From positions 3,224,001 through 3,288,000 of the forward strand of contig NZ_JAUSYB010000001.1 of assembly GCF_030816505.1 (NCBI RefSeq): 64,000 bases of DNA. Direction: 5' to 3'. The DNA is from Microbacterium sp. W4I20. GTDB lineage: Bacteria > Actinomycetota > Actinomycetes > Actinomycetales > Microbacteriaceae. The notes beneath the pieces were generated by a model. The model worked only from the letters and a program-made list of their open reading frames with translations, had not been told where the DNA came from and made no database searches. Shown here piece by piece: positions 8,356 to 16,752 of this stretch. Position numbers and translations under genes: made by a program. Each line of letters opens with the position of its first letter. Position 1 is the stretch's first letter.

Positions 8356-9546
8356 ATGACCGATCCGGACATCAAGAAGGGCCTTGCGGGCGTCTACGTC
8401 GACACGACCGCGATCTCGAAGGTCAACCCCGAGACGAACAGCCTGCTCTATCGCGGATACCCCGTGCAGGAGCTGGCCGCGACCCAGCCCTTCGAGGCCG
8501 TGGCCTACCTGCTCTGGAACGGCGAGCTGCCCACGGCCGAGGAGCTTGCGGCGTTCCGGCTGACCGAGCGGAAGCATCGCGCCCTGTCGCCCGTGGTGAA
8601 GGACGCCATCGATCGGCTGCCGCTCGACTCGCACCCCATGGACGAGGTGCGCACGGCCGTGAGCGTGATCGGCTCGATCGAGACCGCCGGCATCGCGAAC
8701 GTGCTGGATGCCGTCGGCACGCCGGAGGAGAACCTCGAGCGCAGCCTCACCCTGTTCGCCGCGCTCCCGGCGATCGTGGCCTACGGCCAGCGTCGCCGTC
8801 GGGGGCTCGCGCTCATCGAACCGCGCGACGACCTCGATTACGCCGCGAACTTCCTCTGGCTCACCTTCGGTGAAGAGCCGGATGCCGCCGTGGTCGACGC
8901 CTTCAACCGCTCGATGATCCTGTACGCCGAGCACTCGTTCAACGCGTCGACGTTCACGGCCCGCGTGATCACCTCGACGCTCAGCGACCTGTATTCGGCC
9001 GTGGTCGGAGCCATCGGCGCCCTCAAGGGCCCGCTGCATGGTGGAGCGAACGAGGCCGTCATGCACATCTTCGACGAGATCGGCTCAGCCGATCAGGTCG
9101 AGGCCTGGCTCGACAAAGCGCTCGCCGAGAAGCGGAAGATCATGGGCTTCGGCCACCGCGTGTACAAGCGCGGTGATTCGCGGGTGCCGACCATGAAGGT
9201 CGCGCTCGACTCGCTCGTCGAGCACTTCGACAAGCCGGCCGTCGGCGAGCTGTACGAGAAGCTCGAGAGCGAGTTCGTCGATCGCAAGGGCATCTACCCG
9301 AACCTCGACTACCCGTCGGGCCCGGCGTACAACCTGATCGGGTTCGACACGCTGACGTTCACGCCGCTGTTCGTCGCCGCCCGCATCACCGGCTGGACGG
9401 CCCACATCATCGAGCAGCAGGCGTCGAACGCGCTGATCCGTCCGCTGTCGGCTTACAACGGACCCGACGAGCGGCACATCGAGGAGTACGAGCCCGACAC
9501 CGCGGCGATCGAGGTGCTCGAGCGCCCGGAGGAAGCCGCGGGCTGA
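8356..9546 (+). CDS. prpC: 2-methylcitrate synthase (citrate synthase family)
   Basis: Condenses propionyl-CoA with oxaloacetate to 2-methylcitrate. 396 residues from ATG at 8356, which has AAGGAG seven bases upstream; the in-frame ATG at 8263 would translate the intergenic repeat and is rejected. Citrate synthase hallmarks are LYRGYPVQELA, the active-site His in GPLHGGANEAV and GFGHRVYKRGDSR, and the Asp in YPSGPAYNLIGFD. The type of citrate synthase is set by its neighbours prpD and prpB. A strong hairpin follows its stop. Confidence 0.93.
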   Translation: MTDPDIKKGLAGVYVDTTAISKVNPETNSLLYRGYPVQELAATQPFEAVAYLLWNGELPTAEELAAFRLTERKHRALSPVVKDAIDRLPLDSHPMDEVRTAVSVIGSIETAGIANVLDAVGTPEENLERSLTLFAALPAIVAYGQRRRRGLALIEPRDDLDYAANFLWLTFGEEPDAAVVDAFNRSMILYAEHSFNASTFTARVITSTLSDLYSAVVGAIGALKGPLHGGANEAVMHIFDEIGSADQVEAWLDKALAEKRKIMGFGHRVYKRGDSRVPTMKVALDSLVEHFDKPAVGELYEKLESEFVDRKGIYPNLDYPSGPAYNLIGFDTLTFTPLFVAARITGWTAHIIEQQASNALIRPLSAYNGPDERHIEEYEPDTAAIEVLERPEEAAG

Positions 9547-9556
9547 GTCCGCTGAC

Positions 9557-9587
9557 GATCGCTCCCGCCGATCCGGCGGGAGTGATC
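9557..9587. terminator. Bidirectional hairpin between prpC and the META lipoprotein gene
   Basis: GATCGCTCCCGCCG (9557-9570) pairs with CGGCGGGAGTGATC (9574-9587) around a 3-base loop, with one G-T pair in the stem. It lies between two convergent genes. Confidence 0.7.
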
Positions 9588-9594
9588 GCGGGGG

Positions 9595-10035
9595 TCAGTT
9601 CGCCCGGGAGAGCTCGCCGAGGCGTGCACCGGTGGCATCGAGGGCGATGAGCACGTCGCCGTCGAGCTCGGCGGCCCGCACGCCGCGCAGCCAGCTGTCG
9701 ACCCCCGGGCAGGCCTTGAGGGCCGAGACGTACTGCGCCAGCTCGAGGCGGCCGTCCTCGACGGTGTACGTGGTGAAGATGCCGTTGCATCCGTCGCTGC
9801 CGCGTACCTCGCCGTCGGAGGTGAACTCGAGGTGAGGCGTGCCCGCGGCATCCTCTCCCCACAGTCCGACGATGTCGGCGGAGAGGCCATCGCCGCCCCC
9901 GGATGTGTCGGTCGGAGTCGAGGTGGGCGCTGCCACGTCGCCATCGGAGGCGCAGGCGGTGCCGACCACCGCGAGGAGACCCAGCACGGTGACGCCGATC
10001 AGAGTTCGTGCGAGGTTTCGGCTCATGTGGGCCAT
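9595..10035 (-). CDS. META-domain lipoprotein
   Basis: 146 residues. A lipoprotein signal peptide ends at VVGTAC, with the lipidated Cys near residue 28. A short Ser/Thr/Pro/Gly linker precedes a META (HslJ-like) domain with LWGEDAAGTPHLEFTSDGEVRGSDGCNG. The protein is predicted on the outer face of the membrane; the role of META proteins is poorly known. An alternative start is the ATG at 10026 (three codons shorter); neither has a strong ribosome-binding site. Confidence 0.8.
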   Translation of the reverse strand: MAHMSRNLARTLIGVTVLGLLAVVGTACASDGDVAAPTSTPTDTSGGGDGLSADIVGLWGEDAAGTPHLEFTSDGEVRGSDGCNGIFTTYTVEDGRLELAQYVSALKACPGVDSWLRGVRAAELDGDVLIALDATGARLGELSRAN

Positions 10036-10319
10036 GCTAGCCCGCAGCGATCACATCCCCCGATTTGCTCCACTCGATGGAACAAAGCGCGCACACTTTG
10101 TTCCGAATCCGTGAATTCCGGATGAACGCGCGTGCATTTCTGTGTGTTCGCTGAGTAATATATCGGTGATCCCCGGCTACGGCAGCGGGGGTCTCTGCTG
10201 CTCGGGGGAACAGTGTCGCACTAGGCGCCCCGACCGGGGCGCAGACCGGTCAGGAGCTTCGGCGCCTGCCCACAGTCCACAGTGAACGACATCCGTGACC
10301 AGCAAGGGACATACATCAC
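10036..10319. other. Divergent intergenic region with an inverted repeat and structured leader
   Basis: Contains GGAACAAA (10079-10086) and its exact complement TTTGTTCC (10097-10104) ten bases apart, probably an operator. From about 10150 to 10310 a G/C-rich leader of the protease gene carries several possible hairpins, for example around GGCGCCCC-GACC-GGGGCGC near 10224-10242. I could not match it to a known riboswitch. Confidence 0.35.
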
Positions 10320-12494
10320 ATGAAGCACAGAGGTACAGGCAGGCGCGCACTCGCGTTGACCGCCGCCGCCACGATCGCCCTGGGGGGACTCTTCGTCGCC
10401 ACCCCGGCGTACGCCGAGGATGCCGCAGAGACTCCGGTCGCGTCCGAGACCGCAGCACCCGAGACCGCAGCACCCGAGACGGAGGCGCCCGTCGAGGAGG
10501 CCCCGGCAGAAGACGCCCCGGCCGAAGAGACTCCCGTCGAGGACGCTCCTCCCGCCGAGGCCGTCGAAGCCGCGGATGAGGCAGCGAAGAGCGGCGTCGA
10601 GATCGTCGCCTTCGGTACCAACGCGGCCGGCGACGACGTCGTCGTCGTGACCGAGGAGAGCGCGGGCGACGAGGCCGCGATCGAGGCCTTCACCGACGCT
10701 GCCGGGATCGACGGCGCCGCCGTCGTCACCGTCGACAGCGCTCCGACCACGTTCGCCGAGGGCGACGTCGTCGGCGGACAGGGTTACCTCAGCGTGGCCG
10801 CCGGGGGACAGGCCTGGGCCTGCTCGGTCGGCTTCGCCGCCTGGGCCCCGGACCGCAGCCCCGCGCTCATCAGCGCCGGACACTGCGCGTTCAACGGCAC
10901 CACCAAGCTTCAGAACACGACGCTGAGCATCCCCGGCGAGGAGCCGGCTGTGGGCGGCGACGGTGCGGTTCCCGCGAACCCCGAGCTGCTCGGCCGCTTC
11001 GGCTTCGCCCAGTTCGGCGGCGTCAACAACACTGCGGGATCGAACGGTGACAAGAACGCCACCGACATCTCGGTCATCGACCTCGAGGCCGGATTCACCC
11101 CGCTTCCTGCCGTGACCGACTGGACCACGGCCGGTGCAGCACTCGACTCGCTCGCGGGCAAGACCGTCGCCATCAAGGCCGTCGGAGCCCCGAAGGCCGG
11201 CAGCGTCTCGAAGAGCGGTCGCACGACCGGCTTCACGACCGGTTCGATCAACGGCAACCACGTCCTCAACGGCTGGGCCAAGATCGAGGACCGCTGGGTC
11301 CAGGGCTTCTCGAGCAACACGAAGGCAGGCCCCGGAGACTCCGGCGGATCCGTCATCCAGGGCAACACGGCCGTCGGCCTCATCAGCGGTGGCATCGAGG
11401 CCGCTCCCGGCGTTCCGCAGTGGACCTGGGCGACGTCGCTCGTGAACGCGCTGCCGAAGACCGGTGGCTACGAGGTCGCACTCGACCTCGCCGCTCCGAC
11501 CGTCTCGAGCCCGGCCCCCGGTGCCGACGTCACGCCCGGACAGACCATCACCGGTTCTGCCCCCGGCGCGAAGTCCGTCACCGTCGACCAGGGCGCCGGC
11601 GCCCAGACGGTCGCCGTCTCGGGCGGGAAGTTCTCGTTCGCCGGTCCCGTCGCGCTCGGCACGCAGTCGATCTCGATCACCTCGGTGAACGGACTGAGCA
11701 GCTCGGGCACCACCGTCATCAGCGTGACCGTGAAGCCCGCTCCGCTCGTCGCACCGGTGATCACCTCGCCGAAGAACGGCTCGACGGTCACCTCGGCGGT
11801 CACGTCGATCAGCGGCACGGGTCTCCCGACCGCCGACATCACGGTCGTCGACGGTGAGGGCGCCGAGCTCGGCACCACCACGGTCAACGGCACGGGCAGC
11901 TGGACGATCAGCGGGCTCACCCTGGGATACGGCGATCACAAGGTCGTCGTCACGCAGAGCCGTGCCGGCGAGGTCTCGCCGGCGGCCACCTCGGCCTTCT
12001 CGGTCGTGCCGGTCGCTCCGGGCGTGACGTCTCTCGGCAGCGGCTCGTCGTTCCCCCACGATGAAGGTCCCGCGACCCTGTCCGGTACCGGCATCGAGGG
12101 CGCGACCGTGACCGTGAACGTCAACGGCGCCAAGGCGACGTCGGCGAAAGCGAGCTCGTTCGCTGCGGCATCCGGCATCTACACGGCGACCGTCACCGGT
12201 GGCAAGTGGAGCGTGTCCTTCGGTGCACCGCTCCCGACCGGTTCGTACTCGATCGCCGTGTCACAGAGCGTCGGCGGTGTCTCGTCGGCTCCGACCACCG
12301 TGACGTTCGCGGTGCTCGCCGCACCCGGTACGGGCGGTGGCGGCGGAGGCGCTGTGACCCCCGGTGACGACGGCAACCTCGCCGCGACCGGCGTCGACAC
12401 CATGGTTCCGCTCACCGCATCGGCCGTGGCGCTCGCGCTGCTGTCGGGTGGTCTGCTGCTCATGGCCCGTCGTCGTCGCACGATCGAGGCCTGA
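10320..12494 (+). CDS. Secreted, wall-anchored S1-family serine protease
   Basis: 724 residues. A signal peptide (cleavage near PAYA-ED) is followed by a Glu/Ala/Pro-rich acidic stretch (about residues 25-85), then a trypsin-like domain with the triad His188 (ISAGHCAF), Asp249 (NATDISVIDL) and Ser341 (GPGDSGGSV). Three Ig-like repeats follow (about 395-660: SSPAPGADVTPGQTI, TSPKNGSTVTSAV, and a third). The C-terminus has a Gly-rich linker, LAATG, a hydrophobic span and RRRR, that is a sortase LAXTG-type anchor. No sortase gene is in the window. It probably degrades proteins at the cell surface. Confidence 0.88.
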   Translation: MKHRGTGRRALALTAAATIALGGLFVATPAYAEDAAETPVASETAAPETAAPETEAPVEEAPAEDAPAEETPVEDAPPAEAVEAADEAAKSGVEIVAFGTNAAGDDVVVVTEESAGDEAAIEAFTDAAGIDGAAVVTVDSAPTTFAEGDVVGGQGYLSVAAGGQAWACSVGFAAWAPDRSPALISAGHCAFNGTTKLQNTTLSIPGEEPAVGGDGAVPANPELLGRFGFAQFGGVNNTAGSNGDKNATDISVIDLEAGFTPLPAVTDWTTAGAALDSLAGKTVAIKAVGAPKAGSVSKSGRTTGFTTGSINGNHVLNGWAKIEDRWVQGFSSNTKAGPGDSGGSVIQGNTAVGLISGGIEAAPGVPQWTWATSLVNALPKTGGYEVALDLAAPTVSSPAPGADVTPGQTITGSAPGAKSVTVDQGAGAQTVAVSGGKFSFAGPVALGTQSISITSVNGLSSSGTTVISVTVKPAPLVAPVITSPKNGSTVTSAVTSISGTGLPTADITVVDGEGAELGTTTVNGTGSWTISGLTLGYGDHKVVVTQSRAGEVSPAATSAFSVVPVAPGVTSLGSGSSFPHDEGPATLSGTGIEGATVTVNVNGAKATSAKASSFAAASGIYTATVTGGKWSVSFGAPLPTGSYSIAVSQSVGGVSSAPTTVTFAVLAAPGTGGGGGGAVTPGDDGNLAATGVDTMVPLTASAVALALLSGGLLLMARRRRTIEA

Positions 12495-12533
12495 CACCCC
12501 TGATCAGCGCCTGAGCGCAGTCTGATCGCACGG

Positions 12534-12559
12534 AGCCCCGGTACCTCGGTATCGGGGCT
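12534..12559 (+). terminator. Hairpin terminator after the protease gene
   Basis: AGCCCCGGTACC pairs with GGTATCGGGGCT (one G-T pair) 40 bases after the protease stop. It isolates this gene from the downstream operator-controlled promoter. Confidence 0.6.
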
Positions 12560-12597
12560 TCGTCGTGCCTGCGCAGCCCCTGCTTGCCGCATCGAGA

Positions 12598-12613
12598 TTT
12601 ACAACGTCGTAAA
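12598..12613. promoter_or_regulatory. LacI-type operator, upstream site of the esterase promoter
   Basis: TTTACAACGTCGTAAA is a near-perfect 16-bp palindrome ending just before a -35 box TTGACA (12620-12625). It belongs to the TTTACAACGTTGTAAA set found also at 12662, 18644, 22938 and 22952. Confidence 0.7.
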
Positions 12614-12619
12614 AAAGCC

Positions 12620-12648
12620 TTGACACCGTTATATCGGAGCGACATGCT
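12620..12648 (+). promoter_or_regulatory. Promoter of the esterase gene
   Basis: TTGACA (12620-12625) and CATGCT (12643-12648) with a 17-base spacer. Operators lie on both sides, with centres 64 bp apart (about six helical turns), which would allow repression by looping. Confidence 0.5.
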
Positions 12649-12661
12649 GACAGGCAGCAGC

Positions 12662-12677
12662 ATTACGACGTTGTAAA
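12662..12677. promoter_or_regulatory. LacI-type operator, downstream site of the esterase promoter
   Basis: ATTACGACGTTGTAAA, a 16-bp near-palindrome just downstream of the predicted transcription start, so a bound repressor would block elongation. Confidence 0.7.
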
Positions 12678-12784
12678 TATTGCTCTTCTCGCGACGTCGT
12701 CGTGACTGCGGAGGGCGGGGCTCGCAGCGACCCCCGTCCCATCCGCGGCAGTCCTGCACGCGGACGACACGAGAGGAATCAAAG

Positions 12785-15502
12785 GTGATGAGAACTCGCA
12801 AGAGTGCGTCGACCCGCAGCGGCGGAAGCCGCTGGGTGGCGCTGATGGCGGTCACAGCCGTGGGGGTCGGTTCGCTCCTCGCGGCGCAGCCTGCCGCCGC
12901 CGCGGAGGCCCCGGCCGACCCGTGGATCTCCCAGCCCGCCGACGGTCTTTACCGCTTCACGGTGCCGGACTCGGTGGTGCGATCGGAGGTCGGCAGCGCG
13001 CCGGCGTCGCTGGCGGTCGAGGGCAACTTCGGCCCCGGCAACACCTGGGCGCAGCTCAACCTCGGCCTCAGCGGAGGCTCGTGGACGGCCACGATCGGCC
13101 CGCTCGAGCCGGGCCAGTACTACTTCCAGTACAAGGCGACCATCGCCGGCACCGAACAGCTCGTCACGTTCCGCAACCCGGCGACGGAGCAGGCCGTGAC
13201 GGCGCAGCCCTCGTACAGCACGTTCTTCATCGACGGCGAGTCCGCGGCCTGGCAGGCCGACGTCCCGGCGGGCGGCGAGCTGCAGACGCTGACGTACGAC
13301 AGCTCCGCCGCCGGCGCCGAGAGCACCGCCCAGGTCTGGACGCCGCCGAGCTACGACCCGAACCGGGCCGAGGAGTATCCGGTCCTGTACCTGCTGCAGG
13401 ACAGCGGTCAGGCTCACACCGAATGGACGGAGCTCGGACGCGCCGCCCAGATCCTCGACAACCTCGCGGTCGAGGGCGACATCGAGCCGATGGTCGTCGT
13501 CATGGCCGACGGCAACTCGACCGATGTGCGCTCCGAGATCCTCGACGACCTCCTCCCCGCAGCGCAGGAGGAGTTCCACGTCTCGGCGGATCCGGCCTCG
13601 CAGGCCATCGCCGGAATCGGACGCGGCGCCTCGCAGGCGCTCAACCTCATGGTCACCGATCCGGGCGCGTTCTCGAAGGTCGGCTCGTTCTCGGGCAGCC
13701 TCGTGAGCAGCATCAGCGCGGCCAAGGCGGCGCAGATCAATGAGGGCACCGACCTGGTGCGCCTCTACGTCGGCAACACCACCGACCGCTCCTACAACCA
13801 GAACGTGGCACTGACCGCGAAGCTGGATGCCGCGGGCGTCGAGTACGAGTTCGACGGCGTCAACCCCGCGTACGGCGACATCTGGGAGAACTGGCAGGAG
13901 GGGCTGCACGACTTCGCCTCGCGCCTGTTCCACGATGTCGACGGCCACGGCATGAGCGAGGGTCACCGTGCTCTCGACGGTGCGCACTCGCTCCCGCCGA
14001 CCGGCACGACGCCCACACCCTGGGTGGACGAGCACGGCATCGTGACCTTCGAGACGGGCACCGAGTTCAGTGCCGCCAAGAACGTCACGATCTGGGCGAA
14101 CTGGGCACCCGCGGGCGGATGGCTCCGCATCCCGATGGAGAAGGTCGGCGATCGCTGGCGGCTCACGCTCGGACCCATCGAGGGCGGCTCGTACTACTAC
14201 AAGTTCATCGTGGACCGCGTCGACAAGAAGGATGCCGGCAACCCCACCTCGACGGACTCCGAACCCAACTGGAGCACGTTCTTCGTCGCCGGAGACGGCA
14301 TCCGCGGACAGTTCACGGGCGACGTCGCCCCGGACAAGCGCGGAGCGGTCGAGACCATGTCGTACTCCAGCCTCGCGGGTGGCGCGGACCGTTCGGCGTA
14401 CGTGTGGACGCCTCCGGGCTACGACCCCGAGCGCGAGGAGCCGTACCCGGTGTTCTTCCTCCAGCACGGCGGCGGGCAGACGTGGAGCGACTGGATCAAG
14501 GTCGGCCGAGCCGCCCAGATCCTCGACAACCACTACGCCAACGGCACGATCCGCCCGATGGTGGTCGTGATGGCCAACGGCAACGGCGTCGACTACCCGA
14601 AGGAGATCCTGCAGAAGCTCGTTCCCGCGACGGAGGCGGCGTACAACGTCAGCTCCGACCCGGGGCAGCGTGCCCTCGCCGGTCTCTCGATGGGTTCGGG
14701 GCATGCGCTCAGCACGCTCTACGCCCACCCCGGGCAGTTCGGCTACATCGGTGCGTTCTCGGCATTCTCGAATCCACCGGCGAACGCCGACGTCGAGGCG
14801 ATCAACGCCGGCACGAAGCTCCTCGCCATCTACACCGGTGACATCCAGGACTTCACCTACCAGAACACCATGGGTCTGGTCAGCGCGCTGGAGAGTCGTG
14901 GCATCAACCACGAGTTCCACGCGCCGATCCCCGGCCCGCACAGCTGGGACGTCTGGCAGAAGGCGCTGATCGACTTCGTGCCGAAGCTGTTCGCGGCCGA
15001 GACCGCCTCGGGCATCCCGGTGCAGGCCTCGATCGCGGAGGGCGAGAACGGCGTGCTCGCGATGAGCGTCGCCGAATACGGCGAAGGGATCGCCCTGTCG
15101 GCTCCGCAGAACCTCGGTGACCGCCTGCGGTTCACCGGCGAGCTGCCGGAGGTCGCCGTGACCGATTCCCGGACCGCGCAGCAGGCCGGGCTCGGCGGAT
15201 GGACCGTCGCCGCGCAGGCGCAGTCCTTCACGTCGGCCGGTCAGTCGATCGAGGCCGACCACCTGGGCTGGACGCCGAAGGTGCTCACACCGCGGGCAGG
15301 TCTCGCCGCCGGTGAGGCACTGGCCACCGCACTGGACGGAGGCCTCGGCCTCGCTACATCCGGTGAGTTGGCGACCGCCAACTCGGCCGGTCGATTCGGT
15401 TCCGCGAAGCTCGGTGCCGGTCTGCGGCTGGAGGTGCCGGTCGACACTCAGCCCGGCTCGTACTCCAGCGTCCTGTCCATCTCCCTGTTCCCGGTCGACT
15501 GA
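12785..15502 (+). CDS. Secreted double-domain CE1-like esterase; first catalytic domain inactive
   Basis: About 905 residues from GTG at 12785 or ATG at 12788 (GAGAGG upstream), with a signal peptide ending at AAAAEA. Two E-set/CBM48-like plus esterase modules follow. Module 2 has the nucleophile motif GLSMG (Ser635) and His719 in GPHSWDVW, like feruloyl/xylan esterases. In module 1 the equivalent motif is GIGRG (Gly279 where Ser is needed) and the His region reads NPAYGDIW, so it should not be catalytic and may bind substrate. A further beta-rich tail (about 750-905) follows. The product presumably de-esterifies plant polysaccharide outside the cell. Two LacI-type operators control the promoter. 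Confidence 0.85.
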   Translation: MMRTRKSASTRSGGSRWVALMAVTAVGVGSLLAAQPAAAAEAPADPWISQPADGLYRFTVPDSVVRSEVGSAPASLAVEGNFGPGNTWAQLNLGLSGGSWTATIGPLEPGQYYFQYKATIAGTEQLVTFRNPATEQAVTAQPSYSTFFIDGESAAWQADVPAGGELQTLTYDSSAAGAESTAQVWTPPSYDPNRAEEYPVLYLLQDSGQAHTEWTELGRAAQILDNLAVEGDIEPMVVVMADGNSTDVRSEILDDLLPAAQEEFHVSADPASQAIAGIGRGASQALNLMVTDPGAFSKVGSFSGSLVSSISAAKAAQINEGTDLVRLYVGNTTDRSYNQNVALTAKLDAAGVEYEFDGVNPAYGDIWENWQEGLHDFASRLFHDVDGHGMSEGHRALDGAHSLPPTGTTPTPWVDEHGIVTFETGTEFSAAKNVTIWANWAPAGGWLRIPMEKVGDRWRLTLGPIEGGSYYYKFIVDRVDKKDAGNPTSTDSEPNWSTFFVAGDGIRGQFTGDVAPDKRGAVETMSYSSLAGGADRSAYVWTPPGYDPEREEPYPVFFLQHGGGQTWSDWIKVGRAAQILDNHYANGTIRPMVVVMANGNGVDYPKEILQKLVPATEAAYNVSSDPGQRALAGLSMGSGHALSTLYAHPGQFGYIGAFSAFSNPPANADVEAINAGTKLLAIYTGDIQDFTYQNTMGLVSALESRGINHEFHAPIPGPHSWDVWQKALIDFVPKLFAAETASGIPVQASIAEGENGVLAMSVAEYGEGIALSAPQNLGDRLRFTGELPEVAVTDSRTAQQAGLGGWTVAAQAQSFTSAGQSIEADHLGWTPKVLTPRAGLAAGEALATALDGGLGLATSGELATANSAGRFGSAKLGAGLRLEVPVDTQPGSYSSVLSISLFPVD

Positions 15503-15518
15503 CCGAGAGCCCTCACCC

Positions 15519-15551
15519 GTGCGGCCGGCCGGTCACCCCGGCCGGCCGCAC
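15519..15551 (+). terminator. Intercistronic hairpin after the esterase gene
   Basis: GTGCGGCCGGCCGG pairs perfectly with CCGGCCGGCCGCAC around a five-base loop, 16 bp before the next ATG. It may be a terminator or an attenuator or RNA stabiliser that lowers expression of the following gene. Confidence 0.55.
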
Positions 15552-15567
15552 GACGGCAAGGAGCGTC

Positions 15568-16752
15568 ATGATCCCCCGTCCTCTCACCGCCGTCGGCGCC
15601 ATCGCGCTGGCGGCTGTCGTCGTGCTCGGCCAGCCCGTCGCCGCGGGCGCCGACTCCTGGCAGACACCGACCGGCGTGCGCCCCGCCGCGACCGTGCCCG
15701 CCGACACCGTGCCCGCCGACACCGACGGCGACGACCCCGCCCCGGCAGGTGTCACCTGGGCCCTGCAACCGGCCGGCAAGGGTGCGCCGGACGGCCGGGT
15801 CTCATTGCGACACCGCGTCGACCCCGGCGCGTCCATCGACGAGAGCCTCGTCCTCACGAACTTCAGCGCGGAGCCGGCGACGTTCGCCGTGTACGCCAGC
15901 GACGGCACCGTCACCGGCGACGGCAGCTTCGACCTGATCCCGGCCGGCGAGGAGCCCCGCGACGGAGGCGCCTGGGTGTCGCTCGGCGCCGTCGAGGGCT
16001 CGGCACCGCGCGATGACGGCGGATTCGCCGTGAAGGTCGCCGCGGGTGCGGCCGTCGTGATCCCGGTGAGCATCGCCGTCCCCTCCGACGCGACGCCGGG
16101 CGATCATCCCGCCGGCATCGTCGCCGAGCTGGTGCCGGATGCCGCCACCGAGGTGCAGATCGCCTCGCGCGTCGGCGTGCGCCTACACCTCCGCGTCTCC
16201 GGCGACATCGTCGCCGGCATCCGTCCCGAAGCGGTGCAGGCGAGCTACGAGCCCTCCTGGAATCCGTTCGCCCCCGGCACGCTCACCGTGCGGTACGACG
16301 TGACGAACACCGGCAACGTGCGTCTCGGTGCTGCGGCGAACGTCGGCGTCGCCGGGCCGTTCGGGCTCCTGGCCGCTGATCGGTCCGCCGGCGAGCTGCG
16401 GGAGATCCTGCCGGGGCAGGCGTCCGTCGCCGAGGTGACGCTGCCGGTCTGGCCGCTGTTGGTCGCGCAGGGAACGGCCGACGTGCTGCCCTCGGCGGTC
16501 GGCGACGACGAGATCGAGAGCGCGCTGGATGCGGCATCCGTCGGCTTCACGGTGTGGACCATCCCGTGGTCGCAGCTCGCGCTGATCGCCGCGGCCGTGC
16601 TCCTCTTCTTCGCTGTCCGACGGGCCCGCACGCGCGGCAAGGCCCGATTGCAGGCGCGGATCGACGAGGCTGTGGCATCCGCTCGTGCCGAGCAGGAAGA
16701 CGATGCCGAGCAGAAAGAGGGTGTCGAGAAGGAACCCGTGGCGACGCCCTGA
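15568..16752 (+). CDS. DUF916-like surface protein with one C-terminal membrane anchor
   Basis: 394 residues. Signal peptide (cleavage near AAGADS), a Pro/Ala/Asp linker with tandem TVPADTVPAD, then two beta-sandwich regions. The first (about 65-205) resembles DUF916/WxL-interacting domains, with LRHRVDPGASIDESLVLTNFS and the D-HPAGIVAEL region. The second contains VRYDVTNTGNVRLGA. A membrane span (LALIAAAVLLFFAV) and a charged cytoplasmic tail end the protein. Such proteins are linked to surface display of WxL or carbohydrate-binding partners. It is 66 bp downstream of the esterase and probably co-transcribed; its stop abuts the convergent LacI gene. Confidence 0.75.
   Translation: MIPRPLTAVGAIALAAVVVLGQPVAAGADSWQTPTGVRPAATVPADTVPADTDGDDPAPAGVTWALQPAGKGAPDGRVSLRHRVDPGASIDESLVLTNFSAEPATFAVYASDGTVTGDGSFDLIPAGEEPRDGGAWVSLGAVEGSAPRDDGGFAVKVAAGAAVVIPVSIAVPSDATPGDHPAGIVAELVPDAATEVQIASRVGVRLHLRVSGDIVAGIRPEAVQASYEPSWNPFAPGTLTVRYDVTNTGNVRLGAAANVGVAGPFGLLAADRSAGELREILPGQASVAEVTLPVWPLLVAQGTADVLPSAVGDDEIESALDAASVGFTVWTIPWSQLALIAAAVLLFFAVRRARTRGKARLQARIDEAVASARAEQEDDAEQKEGVEKEPVATP

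Noticed and set aside
10140..10319. Protease leader as a c-di-AMP or other riboswitch
   Set aside because: G/C-rich hairpins and a GGGGGAAC run are suggestive, but I cannot align the region to a known riboswitch core; covariance-model search would be decisive.
12779..15262. 827-codon open frame opposite the esterase gene
   Set aside because: No family motif, biased composition, fully overlapped by a gene with clear domains and signal peptide.
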